Assembly (NCBI GenBank): GCA_025517425.1
Contig: JAOPJY010000001.1
Location: forward strand, 434,001-498,000
Direction: 5' to 3'
DNA length: 64,000 nt
Origin: Halobacteria archaeon AArc-dxtr1
GTDB taxonomy: Archaea; Halobacteriota; Halobacteria; Halobacteriales; Natrialbaceae
Shown here in pieces: positions 1 to 7,908 of this stretch. Each line of letters opens with the position of its first letter. Position 1 is the first letter of the stretch. The translations under genes and the position numbers were made by a program. Under the pieces are notes generated by a model. That model made no database searches. It was not told where the DNA came from and saw only the letters and a list, made by a program, of their open reading frames with translations.

Positions 1-404
1 GCAGCGACGTCCAGGCGGCCGCCGCCGGCGCCCGAAACCTCTCGATCAACGCGAGCTACCCGACCGCAAGCACGGCGCCGACGCTCATCGCGAAGGCGAC
101 CGGCGAGGCAAAGAGCCTCGGTCTACACGCCGCGATCGAGGACGAAGCGCTCATGCCCGACCTCGTCAGCAAGGCCGACGCGCAGCTTCGCGCGCTCGCG
201 GCCCAGATCGACGACGAGGAGGCACTCCCCGAGGAGCTCCAGGGTGTCGAGGCCCCGGCCGCGCCCGCGGCCACTGAGGAAGCCGACGAAGACGAATCGA
301 CAGACGACCAGCCCGACGACGACGCTGAGGCAGATGCCGACGCCGACGATGACGACGAAGACGACGGCGACGGCGCGGAAGGTCTCGGCGCGATGTTCGG
401 ATAA
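1..404 (+). CDS. rpl10: Ribosomal protein L10 (acidic P0 stalk base), 3' part
   Basis: The open frame enters from the left edge (first complete codon at position 3) and ends TAA at 402-404. The visible part has the end of the L10 fold ([20 protein letters not shown]), followed by a helical region and a long Ala/Glu/Asp hinge. It closes with EGLGAMFG, the C-terminal signature of archaeal P0/L10 that binds elongation factors. The gene lies 21 nt before the P1 gene, the usual archaeal L1-L10-P1 order, so both are probably one transcript. The 5' end is outside the window. Function: base of the ribosomal stalk that anchors P1 dimers. Confidence 0.95.
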   Translation, partial: SDVQAAAAGARNLSINASYPTASTAPTLIAKATGEAKSLGLHAAIEDEALMPDLVSKADAQLRALAAQIDDEEALPEELQGVEAPAAPAATEEADEDESTDDQPDDDAEADADADDDDEDDGDGAEGLGAMFG

Positions 405-425
405 CGACACTACACACAGATTACA

Positions 426-764
426 ATGGAATACGTTTACGCTGCACTCATCCTGAACGAATCGGACGCAGAGATCACCGAAGAGAACGTCACCGACGTG
501 CTCGACGCCGCCGGCGTCGACGTCGAGGAGTCCCGTGTCAAGGCGCTCGTCGCCGCGCTCGAGGACGTCGACATCGAGGAGGCCGTCGAGGAGGCCGCCG
601 CCGTCCCCGCTGCCGGTGGAGCCGGTGGCTCGGCTGGCGCCGCCGACGCCGACGAGGGCGGTGACGACGAGGAGGCCGACGAGGCCGACGCCGCAGAGGA
701 AGACGACGACGATGACGAAGAGGAAGAGGCCAGCGGCGAGGGTCTCGGCGAACTCTTCGGCTAA
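426..764 (+). CDS. rpl12: Ribosomal protein P1 (L12 stalk protein)
   Basis: 112 residues, normal for archaeal P1. The N-terminal dimerisation half ([20 protein letters not shown], then [19 protein letters not shown]) is followed by an Ala/Gly hinge, an acidic stretch, and the terminal EGLGELFG factor-binding motif, which matches the L10 tail just upstream. It forms the mobile stalk that recruits translation GTPases. The start is the ATG at 426, 21 nt behind L10. The family assignment is secure from length, composition and neighbour. Confidence 0.97.
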   Translation: MEYVYAALILNESDAEITEENVTDVLDAAGVDVEESRVKALVAALEDVDIEEAVEEAAAVPAAGGAGGSAGAADADEGGDDEEADEADAAEEDDDDDEEEEASGEGLGELFG

Positions 765-792
765 CTCGGCAACCACGCGGTAACCGACACGC

Positions 793-800
793 GATTTTTT
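793..800 (+). terminator. T-run terminator after rpl12
   Basis: A run of six T (795-800) follows a GC-rich stretch about 30 nt past the P1 stop. Archaeal termination commonly uses such U-tracts. No clear stem is needed or seen. Confidence 0.45.
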
Positions 801-856
801 GGCCACTGACCGTCGAGCCGTGGCGCTGCCGTCCCCGTCTCACTCCCGACGAGCAC

Positions 857-867
857 GAGTTTAAAAG
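857..867 (+). promoter_or_regulatory. TATA box for the TctA-like gene
   Basis: The AT-rich box agtttaaaag lies about 27 nt before the ATG at 892, the spacing expected for a haloarchaeal leaderless transcript. Confidence 0.5.
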
Positions 868-891
868 CGAGAGCGCGGCCAGAGACTCGCG

Positions 892-2133
892 ATGGCCGTC
901 CCTTCGTTCGAACTCGTGTCGGACCCGGTGCTCGTCGTCGAGCTCTGTCTATGGGTGCTCGCCGGGGCGGCGCTTGGCTCCTGTAGCGGCCTCGTTCCGG
1001 GGCTGCACGCGAACAACTTCGCGCTGTTGCTCGCCGGAATCGCGCCCTCGCTGCCGGGCGAGCCGCTGTTCGTCGGCGCGGCCATGCTCGCGGCGGGGGT
1101 CGTCCACACGTTCGTCAACGCCGTCCCGGCGATGGCACTGGGCGTTCCGGACGCGGAGATGGCCGTCACCGCCTTGCCGGGCCACCGACTGGTCCAGCAG
1201 GGACGGGGCTACGAGGCGATCCGGCTCTCGGCGCTGGGGAGCCTGCTTGCGGTCGTCGCCGCGATCCCCCTCGCGATTCCGATCACCTGGTCTGTGCTGG
1301 CGGTGTATCCGACGGTCCGAGCGAACCTCCCGCTCGTACTGGCGGTGGTCGTCGTCGCCCTCGTTGCCTCCGAATTTACCTGGCGCCGGCGCGTCGGCGC
1401 GGCGATATCGTTTGCTCTGGCTGGCGCACTCGGTCTCGCGACACTCGATCTCTCTCCGGAGTCGCCGCTCTCGGCCGGCGGGATGCTCGCGCCGCTCTTT
1501 GCGGGCCTGTTCGGTGCGCCGGTCCTCATCGACGCGATCCGGGGCGGCGGCGTTCCCCCACAGTCGGACGCCCACATTCGGCTCTCGAAACCGCTGCTCC
1601 TCGCGACGGCGCTGGCCGGCGCGCTTGCCGGCGCAGTCGTCGGCTACCTGCCGGGGATTTCGGCGGCAATCGCAGCCGTCGCCGTGCTGGTCTTCGTGCC
1701 CGGAAACGCGGGCGATCGGGGCTACATCGTCGCGACCAGCGGCGTCGATACGTCGAACACGATCTTCGCGCTGGTCGCGCTGGCGGCGATCGGCCAGCCC
1801 AGAAGCGGCGTAATGGTCGCATTCGAGAACGCAAACGCCCCGCTCGAGTTACCGATACTGCTCGCGAGCGTGCTCGTCGCTGGTGCGATCGGCTTCGTAC
1901 TGGTGCTGGTCATCGGCGACGTCTATCTCGAACTGGTCGGACGGGTCGCCTACTGGAAGATCTCGGCTGCGGTGCTGTCGCTCTTGCTCGTCCTCTCCTA
2001 CCTATTTACCGGCTCCCTCGGCGTTTTCGTCTTCATCGTCGCCGCCGCAATCGGGATGGTTCCGGTCCGATTTCGGGCTCGGCGCGTCCATCTGATGGGC
2101 GTACTGATCGGTCCCCTGATGCTCTCGGGCTAA
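892..2133 (+). CDS. TctA/DUF112-type permease
   Basis: 413 residues with about ten hydrophobic segments and a conserved N-terminal GLVPGLHANN motif (residues ~33-42). This corresponds to the G-x-x-PGL signature of the large membrane subunit of tripartite tricarboxylate transporters. A second PGISAAIAAVAVL motif near residue 254 is the internal repeat partner. Bacterial TctA works with TctB and a periplasmic TctC; neither is adjacent here, as is usual for haloarchaeal members, so the substrate and energy coupling are unknown. The start ATG is supported by a TATA-like box ~27 nt upstream. Inference: solitary organic-anion permease. Confidence 0.75.
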   Translation: MAVPSFELVSDPVLVVELCLWVLAGAALGSCSGLVPGLHANNFALLLAGIAPSLPGEPLFVGAAMLAAGVVHTFVNAVPAMALGVPDAEMAVTALPGHRLVQQGRGYEAIRLSALGSLLAVVAAIPLAIPITWSVLAVYPTVRANLPLVLAVVVVALVASEFTWRRRVGAAISFALAGALGLATLDLSPESPLSAGGMLAPLFAGLFGAPVLIDAIRGGGVPPQSDAHIRLSKPLLLATALAGALAGAVVGYLPGISAAIAAVAVLVFVPGNAGDRGYIVATSGVDTSNTIFALVALAAIGQPRSGVMVAFENANAPLELPILLASVLVAGAIGFVLVLVIGDVYLELVGRVAYWKISAAVLSLLLVLSYLFTGSLGVFVFIVAAAIGMVPVRFRARRVHLMGVLIGPLMLSG

Positions 2134-2203
2134 CGGATTTCGGTCTGTCTCAGAAACTAATAGATCAGCGAACGTTTTCTTCCGGTCCCGGTGAACGCGA
2201 GGT

Positions 2204-3118
2204 ATGTCACGCGGTATCGGCGAGTTCGAGCCGATTCAGAACCTGGTTCCCGAGTGGGTAGCGGTGGTCGTCGCCATGCTCACGCAGCTGGGATCGATCT
2301 GGTTTCTTGCCCTCCTGCTCGGCGCCCTCTACTGGGCTGGCGCGTCGGATCGGGACGGAATTGCGACCGTCGCTGGCGTCTGGCTGGCCGGGCTCGGGCT
2401 CTACAAGGGGCTGAAGGAACTGTTCGGCCTCCCTCGTCCCGAGGAGGCGCTACTGGACCCCGCGTTGCTACCGGGACTCGTCCAGCCGCTGTACGAACTG
2501 ACGGCGACGGCGAGTGGCTACGGCTTTCCGAGCGGCCACGCCGTCGGTGCGACGCTCGTCTACATTGGGCTCGCGAACGTCCTCTCCGTCGGGACGCGCC
2601 GGCTGCGCCACCTGGCGGCTGCGGTGATCATCGCCATCGTCAGTCTCTCTCGGGTCGCGCTGGGCGTCCACTACCTCGTGGACGTCGTCGTCGGCGTCGC
2701 GCTGGGGCTGCTCATCTGGCGCGTCGCCCGACAGCTGCTTCACCGTCGAACCAGCGACCAGCCGACGATCGCGTTCGCCTTGGCCGTCGGTGGCGCCGGC
2801 ATCTTCGTCGGTACAAGCGGCGGGAGCTGGGAATCAGTCGTCGTCGCGACGGCAGCGCTGGGCGCCTTCGCCGGCTGGCAGCTGGTCACACTTGGCCGCT
2901 GGCTCCAGCGACCGCGAGTCGGCGTGCGCCCCGTCTTCTGGGTCAGTGCTCGGTTCGGACTCGCCATGGTCGCACTTGCACCGCTGGCGCTGCTCGTCTG
3001 GGAGGCGCCGATCTCGTCGCCGGCGGGGGCCGGCGGACTCGTCGGACTTGGGATCGCAACGCTGCTCGTCTGGCCTGTCACCCGCTGGCACTACGAGACG
3101 AACGGCGCGCCTGCCTGA
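2204..3118 (+). CDS. PAP2-superfamily membrane phosphatase
   Basis: 304 residues. The three parts of the phosphatidic-acid phosphatase type 2 active site are in order: KGLKELFGLPRP (motif 1, K...RP), GFPSGHAVG (motif 2, PSGH) and SRVALGVHYLVD (motif 3, SR...H...D). All catalytic residues are present. Hydrophobic stretches before, between and after the motifs predict six or more membrane segments, with extra segments at the C-terminus beyond the core. Known members remove phosphate from lipid or polyprenyl pyrophosphates at the membrane surface; the substrate cannot be read from sequence. It ends 22 nt before the stop of the convergent thioredoxin-like gene. Confidence 0.88.
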   Translation: MSRGIGEFEPIQNLVPEWVAVVVAMLTQLGSIWFLALLLGALYWAGASDRDGIATVAGVWLAGLGLYKGLKELFGLPRPEEALLDPALLPGLVQPLYELTATASGYGFPSGHAVGATLVYIGLANVLSVGTRRLRHLAAAVIIAIVSLSRVALGVHYLVDVVVGVALGLLIWRVARQLLHRRTSDQPTIAFALAVGGAGIFVGTSGGSWESVVVATAALGAFAGWQLVTLGRWLQRPRVGVRPVFWVSARFGLAMVALAPLALLVWEAPISSPAGAGGLVGLGIATLLVWPVTRWHYETNGAPA

Positions 3119-3140
3119 GTGCGTCCAAAACGGCTCGCGA

Positions 3141-3710
3141 TTACTCGTATTCGATCCACTTGATCGAACAGCCCTGGGAGGGCTGCCACTCGAGTTCGAC
3201 CGGCTCGTCGGCGAGAATCGCGTCGATGGCCTCCCTGACGTGATACCGGCTCGGTTCGTCCTCTGGATTCAGCGCGTCGTCGAGCCGGCCCTGGTAGGCC
3301 AGACGAAAGCTGCCGTCGTCGGCGGCTTCGAAGAGGAACGGATCCGGAGTACAGACCGCACCGTACTCCGCGGCGACCGATTGGTCTGCATCCCGGAGGT
3401 AGGCGTCGAACGCAATCCGACCGTCGGCGACGAACTCCCGCATCTTCTCCAGAGAGTCTTCGGGGTACTCCTCGGCGTCGTTCGGGTTGATGCCGACGAC
3501 GGCGGCGTCGTCGTACTCGTCGGCCAGCTCGTTCATGAGGTCGAACTTGGCCTGGGCGTACGGGCAGTGGTTGCAGGTGAAGACGAGCAGGAGGGCCTCG
3601 GAGTCGGCAAACGAGTCGAGCGTGTAGGTGTCGCCGTCTGTGCCCTCGAGCTCGAAGTCGGGGGCTGTGTCGCCGGCGTCCAGTTCGGGTTCGGATTCCA
3701 GTAGCGCCAT
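3141..3710 (-). CDS. Thioredoxin-fold redox protein (AhpC/TlpA-like)
   Basis: 189 residues with the thioredoxin/peroxiredoxin fold: APDFELEGTDGDTYTLDSF at the start, a CNHCPYAQAKFD active site (CxxC) near residue 46, then VGINPNDAEEYPEDSLEKM. The C-x-x-C pair fits a thiol-disulfide reductase or resolving peroxiredoxin rather than a one-Cys enzyme. No signal peptide, so probably cytoplasmic. It stands alone, with a TATA box in front of the ATG at 3710. Substrate unknown. Confidence 0.85.
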   Translation of the reverse strand: MALLESEPELDAGDTAPDFELEGTDGDTYTLDSFADSEALLLVFTCNHCPYAQAKFDLMNELADEYDDAAVVGINPNDAEEYPEDSLEKMREFVADGRIAFDAYLRDADQSVAAEYGAVCTPDPFLFEAADDGSFRLAYQGRLDDALNPEDEPSRYHVREAIDAILADEPVELEWQPSQGCSIKWIEYE

Positions 3711-3734
3711 ATGCGACGCTTGCGCGTGCCCCGG

Positions 3735-3746
3735 CTTAAATACCGG
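3735..3746 (-). promoter_or_regulatory. TATA box of the thioredoxin-like gene
   Basis: On the minus strand ggtatttaagcc lies about 28 nt before the ATG at 3710, consistent with a leaderless transcript. It is back to back with the promoter of the gene at 3818. Confidence 0.5.
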
Positions 3747-3783
3747 GTTCGGTGTCGGCTCGACGGACAGTCAGCTGTGACCC

Positions 3784-3795
3784 ACCTATATGTAC
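3784..3795 (+). promoter_or_regulatory. TATA box of the gene at 3818
   Basis: acctatatgt lies 27 nt before the ATG at 3818. This supports the 3818 start and not the longer upstream reading from 3752, which would be translated from promoter sequence. Confidence 0.5.
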
Positions 3796-3817
3796 TCCGA
3801 CCCAGTATCGACGGAGT

Positions 3818-4378
3818 ATGAAGTCCCTCGAAGTCACGGACGAGCAGTACGCGCTGGTACAACACCTCCGCGAGGCCATCTCCGAACAGGTCGTCGGCAA
3901 GTACGGCCACGTCAGAGAGCGCGACGTCATCCAGTTCTTACTCGATAACGTTGGCGAGGACCTCGATGTCGAGTTGGACGTCGACGACGTACCGACCGGT
4001 GCAGACGCCGAGGGACTAGCCGCCGTGGCGTACGACGAGAGTTCGACTGCCACTGAATCTGCAGATCCAGTTGAGTCCGTAGACGGAGCAGACGGCGATG
4101 AGACGGATGAGAGGGAGGAGCCGGAGGCGGAGGCGGAATCGTCGGACGCGGAGACGTCGGACGCAGATTCCGAGGAGTCGTCGGGTTCCGACGAGGGCGC
4201 TGCCGACGACGACGACATGTTAAACGAGATGATGAATCTCCTCGATACCCACGACGACAAGTGGGAAGAGTCCTCCTCGGCCGATTACCGATACAGTGTG
4301 ACGCTTCCCGACGGCACCGTCGAAGACGTGCAGACGAAAGACGACGTGCGGGCGCTGCTGTTCAAGAATTACCGATAG
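3818..4378 (+). CDS. Haloarchaeal acidic-linker protein of unknown function
   Basis: 186 residues from the ATG at 3818, chosen because the upstream extension is basic and overlaps the promoter. Three parts are visible. An N-terminal helical block (MKSLEVTDEQYALVQHLREA to about residue 55) looks like a small DNA- or protein-binding domain. A Glu/Asp/Ser linker of about 80 residues follows. A C-terminal block (SADYRYSVTLPDGTVEDVQT...LFKNYR) ends the protein. I do not recognise a named family. The two folded ends joined by a flexible acidic linker suggest an adaptor, but that is inference. Confidence 0.7.
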   Translation: MKSLEVTDEQYALVQHLREAISEQVVGKYGHVRERDVIQFLLDNVGEDLDVELDVDDVPTGADAEGLAAVAYDESSTATESADPVESVDGADGDETDEREEPEAEAESSDAETSDADSEESSGSDEGAADDDDMLNEMMNLLDTHDDKWEESSSADYRYSVTLPDGTVEDVQTKDDVRALLFKNYR

Positions 4379-4396
4379 GTCGTCCCATCGACTGGC

Positions 4397-5074
4397 TTAC
4401 AGCGGGGCGCGTACGAGGGCCGGTCCGCTGCGCTGGCTGCTGTCGACGTCCACTTGGAACCACGCGTCCTCGACGTAGGGATGGTTTCGGTACGTGACGG
4501 AGTGTGTCTCCGAGTCGTACTCAATCAGTCCCGCATCGTCGAGCGCCGGGAGGTGGTGGTGGTGCAGCGAGATGTGAACTTCCTCGGCCGAGATAGACTG
4601 TTTGCCTTCAGAGCGTTCGCGCTGCGTGACCTGTCGAGCGATGGTCTTCGATTCGATCTGATCGCTCGCCTCGCTTACGACCGAGAGGACGAGCTGGTTG
4701 CGTCGTTTCGATAGCGTGGATGCGATGACTTCCCAGTCGGTCTCGCTCCCAGCCCGGGAGCTCTCGCTCGATTCGTCAGCGGGTAAGCGATTGCCGCCGG
4801 AGACGGATCCAGCGTCCCGGTTCCAGTCGACGAGGTCCGCCTCGTCGAGCATTGGGAGGTGGACGTGTACGAGGGCAGTTCGGATCGCGACATGTCCGGT
4901 CGCGGCCGCGTCGTCGGCATTCGTCTCTTCGAGTTGCGAAGCGAGCGTCTCGGTTTCGACGACCGACTCCGTCTCTGTGACCGTCGCGAGGATCCGGCGT
5001 CGGTAGGGGTGGGACAGACAGCGATACAGTGTGTCTCGCAGCGCCGAATCCGCATCGTCGATTCTCTGTGACAT
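4397..5074 (-). CDS. Tandem winged-helix regulator (DUF7344-like)
   Basis: 225 residues from the ATG at 5074 (MSQRIDDADSALRDTLYRCL). A longer reading from 5137 is possible, but its extra residues are basic and read like leader sequence. It has two copies of the same ~85-residue unit: SHPYRRRILATV...HLPMLDEADLVDWNRD and KRRNQLVLSVVSE...HHHLPALDDAGLIEYDSE. This is the ArsR-like haloarchaeal DUF7344 wHTH pattern. Having two in one chain suggests DNA binding as a pseudo-dimer. Target unknown. It is convergent with the gene at 3818. Confidence 0.75.
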   Translation of the reverse strand: MSQRIDDADSALRDTLYRCLSHPYRRRILATVTETESVVETETLASQLEETNADDAAATGHVAIRTALVHVHLPMLDEADLVDWNRDAGSVSGGNRLPADESSESSRAGSETDWEVIASTLSKRRNQLVLSVVSEASDQIESKTIARQVTQRERSEGKQSISAEEVHISLHHHHLPALDDAGLIEYDSETHSVTYRNHPYVEDAWFQVDVDSSQRSGPALVRAPL

Positions 5075-5296
5075 CGTAGTTCTGTGTAGTGGGGCTCTCC
5101 CCAAAGGGGTAGCTCCAAATTGTTTTAGAACCGTCACTATCTGTGGACAATCTGGGTAGCTTTAACGTGAGGCGTAGGTATTGATTACTCTCTGTTTGGG
5201 GCTGTTGAGAGACAATTTACCGGCGAAACACGGGGAATTTTCGTGTGTCATATACTCCTCCTACCGTGCGGAAACACGCTGTTATCAATTCACACA

Positions 5297-5335
5297 CCTC
5301 ACAAACCGTGCGTAATACCTCACAAACTGTGTGTA
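5297..5335 (+). repeat. Two 18-bp direct repeats, 21 bp apart
   Basis: cctcacaaaccgtgcgta (5297-5314) and cctcacaaactgtgtgta (5318-5335) match at 16 of 18 positions. Their starts are 21 bp apart, two helical turns. A partial third copy (ctaccgtgcgg) lies at about 5262-5272. Same-face spacing upstream of an lrp-type gene suggests operator sites, possibly autoregulatory. Confidence 0.55.
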
Positions 5336-5410
5336 AGATCGTACTACTCGGGTGATAGCCTACCTATCGGTCACAATCAACCCGGTTTCCCCTCATGGTG
5401 GCTACTCCGG

Positions 5411-5421
5411 AAGAAATTTAC
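5411..5421 (+). promoter_or_regulatory. TATA box of the lrp-aminotransferase operon
   Basis: aagaaatttac sits about 28 nt before the ATG at 5445, which supports that start over the longer upstream reading from 5352. Confidence 0.5.
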
Positions 5422-5444
5422 TCGCGCTCGCGCTTCGAGCCTGT

Positions 5445-5930
5445 ATGAGCGAACGCGAGGTTCTCGAACTACTCCGTGAGAACGCGCGGTACGAGACAGC
5501 CGACATCGCGCGAATGACCGATATGGAGGAGGCGGAGGTCGAGGCGACGATCGAGGCCTTAGAGGACGCCGGCGTCATCCACGGCTATCAGGCAGTCGTC
5601 GACTGGGACGCCTTAGAGGACGAACGCGTGCGCGCCGAGGTCGAACTCAACGTCCGCCTCGACCGCGAAACCGGCTACGGCGACATCGCAGAGCGTCTCG
5701 CACGATTTCCGCAGGTCACCGCCCTCAGACTCGTCAGTGGCGACTACGACTTCGATATGGAAGTCGAGGGCGACTCGATCCGCGAGGTCTCGCAGTTTAT
5801 CAGCGAGAAGGTCGCACCCGTCCCCGAGATCACCCAGACGGTCACCCACTACGTGATGACCTCCTACAAAGAACACGGGATCGAGTTCGGCGATGGCGAC
5901 GAGGACGATCGGCTCTCGATCTCTCCATGA
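5445..5930 (+). CDS. Lrp/AsnC-family transcription regulator
   Basis: 161 residues. The N-terminal helix-turn-helix (EVLELLRENARYETADIARM...IEALEDAGVIHGYQAVVDW) is followed by a RAM/AsnC ligand-binding domain (RVRAEVELNVRLDRETGYGD...VTALRLVSGDYDFDMEVEG). The start at 5445 is preferred because a TATA box lies ~28 nt upstream and the longer reading would include it. The stop overlaps the aminotransferase start by 4 nt (ATGA), so the two are co-transcribed and co-translated. It probably senses an amino acid handled by the partner enzyme and may bind the direct repeats upstream. Confidence 0.9.
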   Translation: MSEREVLELLRENARYETADIARMTDMEEAEVEATIEALEDAGVIHGYQAVVDWDALEDERVRAEVELNVRLDRETGYGDIAERLARFPQVTALRLVSGDYDFDMEVEGDSIREVSQFISEKVAPVPEITQTVTHYVMTSYKEHGIEFGDGDEDDRLSISP

Positions 5931-7153
5931 CGATCGAGCTCTCGGATCGCGTCCAGTCCGTCGGTCCCTCCGGAATTCGGCGGTTCTTCGAGATCGCAGA
6001 GGAGCGCGAGGACGTTATCTCGCTTGGTGTCGGCGAACCCGACTTCGCGACACCGTGGGCCGCCCGCGACGCCGCGATCGCCTCTCTGGAGCAGGGAAAG
6101 ACCTCCTACACCGCAAACCGCGGCAAGCGTGAGCTCCGCGAGGCGATCGCCGGTTACGTCGACGAGCGCTTCGGTCTCGAGTACGACCCCGACGACGAAA
6201 TCCTCGTCACGGCCGGCGCCAGCGAGGCCGTGGACCTCGCCTTTCGTGCCGTTGTCGATCCCGGCGACACGGTCGCGGTCGCCCAGCCCTCCTACATCTC
6301 CTACGGGCCGGGTGTCACCTTTGCCGGCGGGGAGGTACTCCCCGTGCCGACCCGTGAGGAAGACGAGTTCAGACTGACCGTCGACGCGCTCGAATCGGCT
6401 GGGGCAGCCGAGGCGGACGTCCTTGTCCTCTGTTACCCGAACAACCCGACGGGGGCGATCATGACGCGATCGGAGTTAGAACCGGTCGCCGACTTCGCCC
6501 GCAAGCACGATCTGGTCGTCTTCGCCGACGAGATCTACGCGGAGTTGACCTACGTCGCCAACGACGAGCCGGAGACCGCCTCCGAGCAGTCAGCCAGCAC
6601 GACCCAGAAAGCGACGGGAGGGACGGCAGATCACGCCTCCATCGCGACGCTTCCCGGGATGGCCGAGCGCACGATCGTCTTCAACGGCTTCTCGAAGGCC
6701 CACGCGATGACGGGACTGCGTCTGGGCTACGCGCTCGGGCCGGCCGAGGTCATCGGTGCGATGAACCGAATCCACCAGTATACCATGCTGTCGGCCCCTA
6801 CGACGCCTCAGTACGCGGCTATCGAAGCACTCGACAGCTGCGGACCCGACGTCCGCGAGATGGTCTCCCAGTACGACCGGCGCCGACGATACGTTCTTTC
6901 GCGCTTTCGCGAGATCGGCATGCCCTGCTTCGAGGCGAAAGGTGCCTTCTACGTCTTTCCGGAGGTGCCAGGCGACTGGGACGCAGCCGAGTTCGCCGAA
7001 GCACTGTTGCGCGAGCAAGGCGTCGCCGCCGTCCCGGGTGACGTCTTCGGCGAGGGTGGGGCGGGACACCTCCGAGTCTCGTATGCGACTGGGCTCGAAG
7101 ACCTTCGGAAAGCGCTCGACCGGATCGAGGAGTTCGTCAACGAGAGCGCGTAG
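5927..7153 (+). CDS. Pyridoxal-phosphate aminotransferase, class I/II
   Basis: 408 residues of the fold-type I aspartate-aminotransferase group: SLGVGEPDFATPW (substrate loop), TAGASEAVDLAF, CYPNNPTGAIMTRSELEPVA with the DEIYAEL segment for the PLP ring, and NGFSKAHAMTGLRLGY holding the Schiff-base lysine (Lys257). A 20-residue Ser/Thr-rich insertion follows DEIYAELTYVANDEP and is unusual but lies on a surface loop. Its translation is coupled to the Lrp gene. Specificity cannot be decided; branched-chain, aromatic or alanine-type activity are all possible. Confidence 0.9.
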   Translation: MTIELSDRVQSVGPSGIRRFFEIAEEREDVISLGVGEPDFATPWAARDAAIASLEQGKTSYTANRGKRELREAIAGYVDERFGLEYDPDDEILVTAGASEAVDLAFRAVVDPGDTVAVAQPSYISYGPGVTFAGGEVLPVPTREEDEFRLTVDALESAGAAEADVLVLCYPNNPTGAIMTRSELEPVADFARKHDLVVFADEIYAELTYVANDEPETASEQSASTTQKATGGTADHASIATLPGMAERTIVFNGFSKAHAMTGLRLGYALGPAEVIGAMNRIHQYTMLSAPTTPQYAAIEALDSCGPDVREMVSQYDRRRRYVLSRFREIGMPCFEAKGAFYVFPEVPGDWDAAEFAEALLREQGVAAVPGDVFGEGGAGHLRVSYATGLEDLRKALDRIEEFVNESA

Positions 7154-7198
7154 CGCGGCTCTCTCTGCGACGATCGGCACACCGCGAGGGCTGTGTGT

Positions 7199-7801
7199 CT
7201 AGCTCCGGATCTGCTTGTGTGCGATCTCCCGCCAGAGCTTCCGATAGGCGCCTGTCTCGATGAGTTCGCTGACTGTTTCATCCACATCAGTGCGGACGAC
7301 CGCGAGTTCGTCCTCCAGTCGGCGGTACTCCTGGCTCGCATCGATCTCGGCGTCGGATTTGGTCGCGTCGAGCGTTGCCTTCTTCGAGACGAGAGAAAAA
7401 AACTGCTGGAGCTGCTCGTCGTACGTCGACCGGAGCAGCAGCTGGTCGATTAGCGCCCGAAGCTCGTCTCGTGACACTGGTTTGACGAGGTAGTCGTCGA
7501 ACCCCATCTCGACGATATCGAAACCGGGTTCGACGGCCGTCACCATCGCGACCCGACAGTCTGCCTCGCGGTTTCGAACTGCACGCAACACCGAGTCGCC
7601 CGAGAGATCCGGGAGCTGGCGATCCAGCACGACGACGTCGGTGTCTCGGTCGATCGCCGCGAGCGCCCCGGCACCGTCGTAGGCTGGCGCAACTCGACAG
7701 CGGTCCTGGAGCCAGGTGGCGTATAGCTCGGCGAGATCGCGGTCGTCCTCTGCGATCACCACCGACGGCGTCTCCGACGACTCGTCATCTTCCGATTTCA
7801 C
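7199..7801 (-). CDS. Response regulator with HalX domain
   Basis: A receiver domain (VVIAEDDRDLAELYATWLQD; phosphoacceptor Asp in VVVLDRQLPDLSGD; switch Thr in AMVTAVEPG; Lys in DYLVKPVSRDEL) is joined to a ~65-residue coiled C-terminal segment (SKKATLDATKSDAEIDASQE...AYRKLWREIAHKQI). That segment is the HalX domain found only in haloarchaeal receivers. The GTG at 7801 (VKSEDDESSETPS) is chosen because the 31 extra residues from the ATG at 7894 are basic and unlike the rest. There is no DNA-binding domain, so the output is unknown. It follows purL, with no cognate kinase adjacent. Confidence 0.85.
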   Translation of the reverse strand: MKSEDDESSETPSVVIAEDDRDLAELYATWLQDRCRVAPAYDGAGALAAIDRDTDVVVLDRQLPDLSGDSVLRAVRNREADCRVAMVTAVEPGFDIVEMGFDDYLVKPVSRDELRALIDQLLLRSTYDEQLQQFFSLVSKKATLDATKSDAEIDASQEYRRLEDELAVVRTDVDETVSELIETGAYRKLWREIAHKQIRS

Positions 7802-7908
7802 GTGTGTTCGTCGAACAGATTGGTCTACCGATACATCAACATTCCGGCGGTTAGCAACATTCGTCTGTTTGCGTTTCGATAGACAGTCGAGCAACCGAGA
7901 GCTCCGAG

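Larger units (their letters stand above)
5075..5444. other. 370-nt non-coding regulatory region
   Basis: No plausible gene is seen. The region separates the divergent DUF7344-type gene and the lrp-aminotransferase pair. It contains a short GC hairpin at about 5088-5110 near the minus-strand start, AT-rich stretches at 5150-5190, two direct repeats at 5297-5335 and a TATA-like box at 5411-5421. Its length and repeats suggest more than a core promoter. Confidence 0.5.

Noticed and set aside
5281-5340. Possible CRISPR-like repeats
   Set aside because: Only two clear 18-bp copies with a 3-nt gap, so there are no spacers; operator-like instead.
7802-7894. N-terminal 31 residues of the HalX response regulator from the ATG at 7894
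   Set aside because: The stretch is basic and lacks similarity to receivers; the GTG at 7801 gives a typical acidic start. Not fully excluded.
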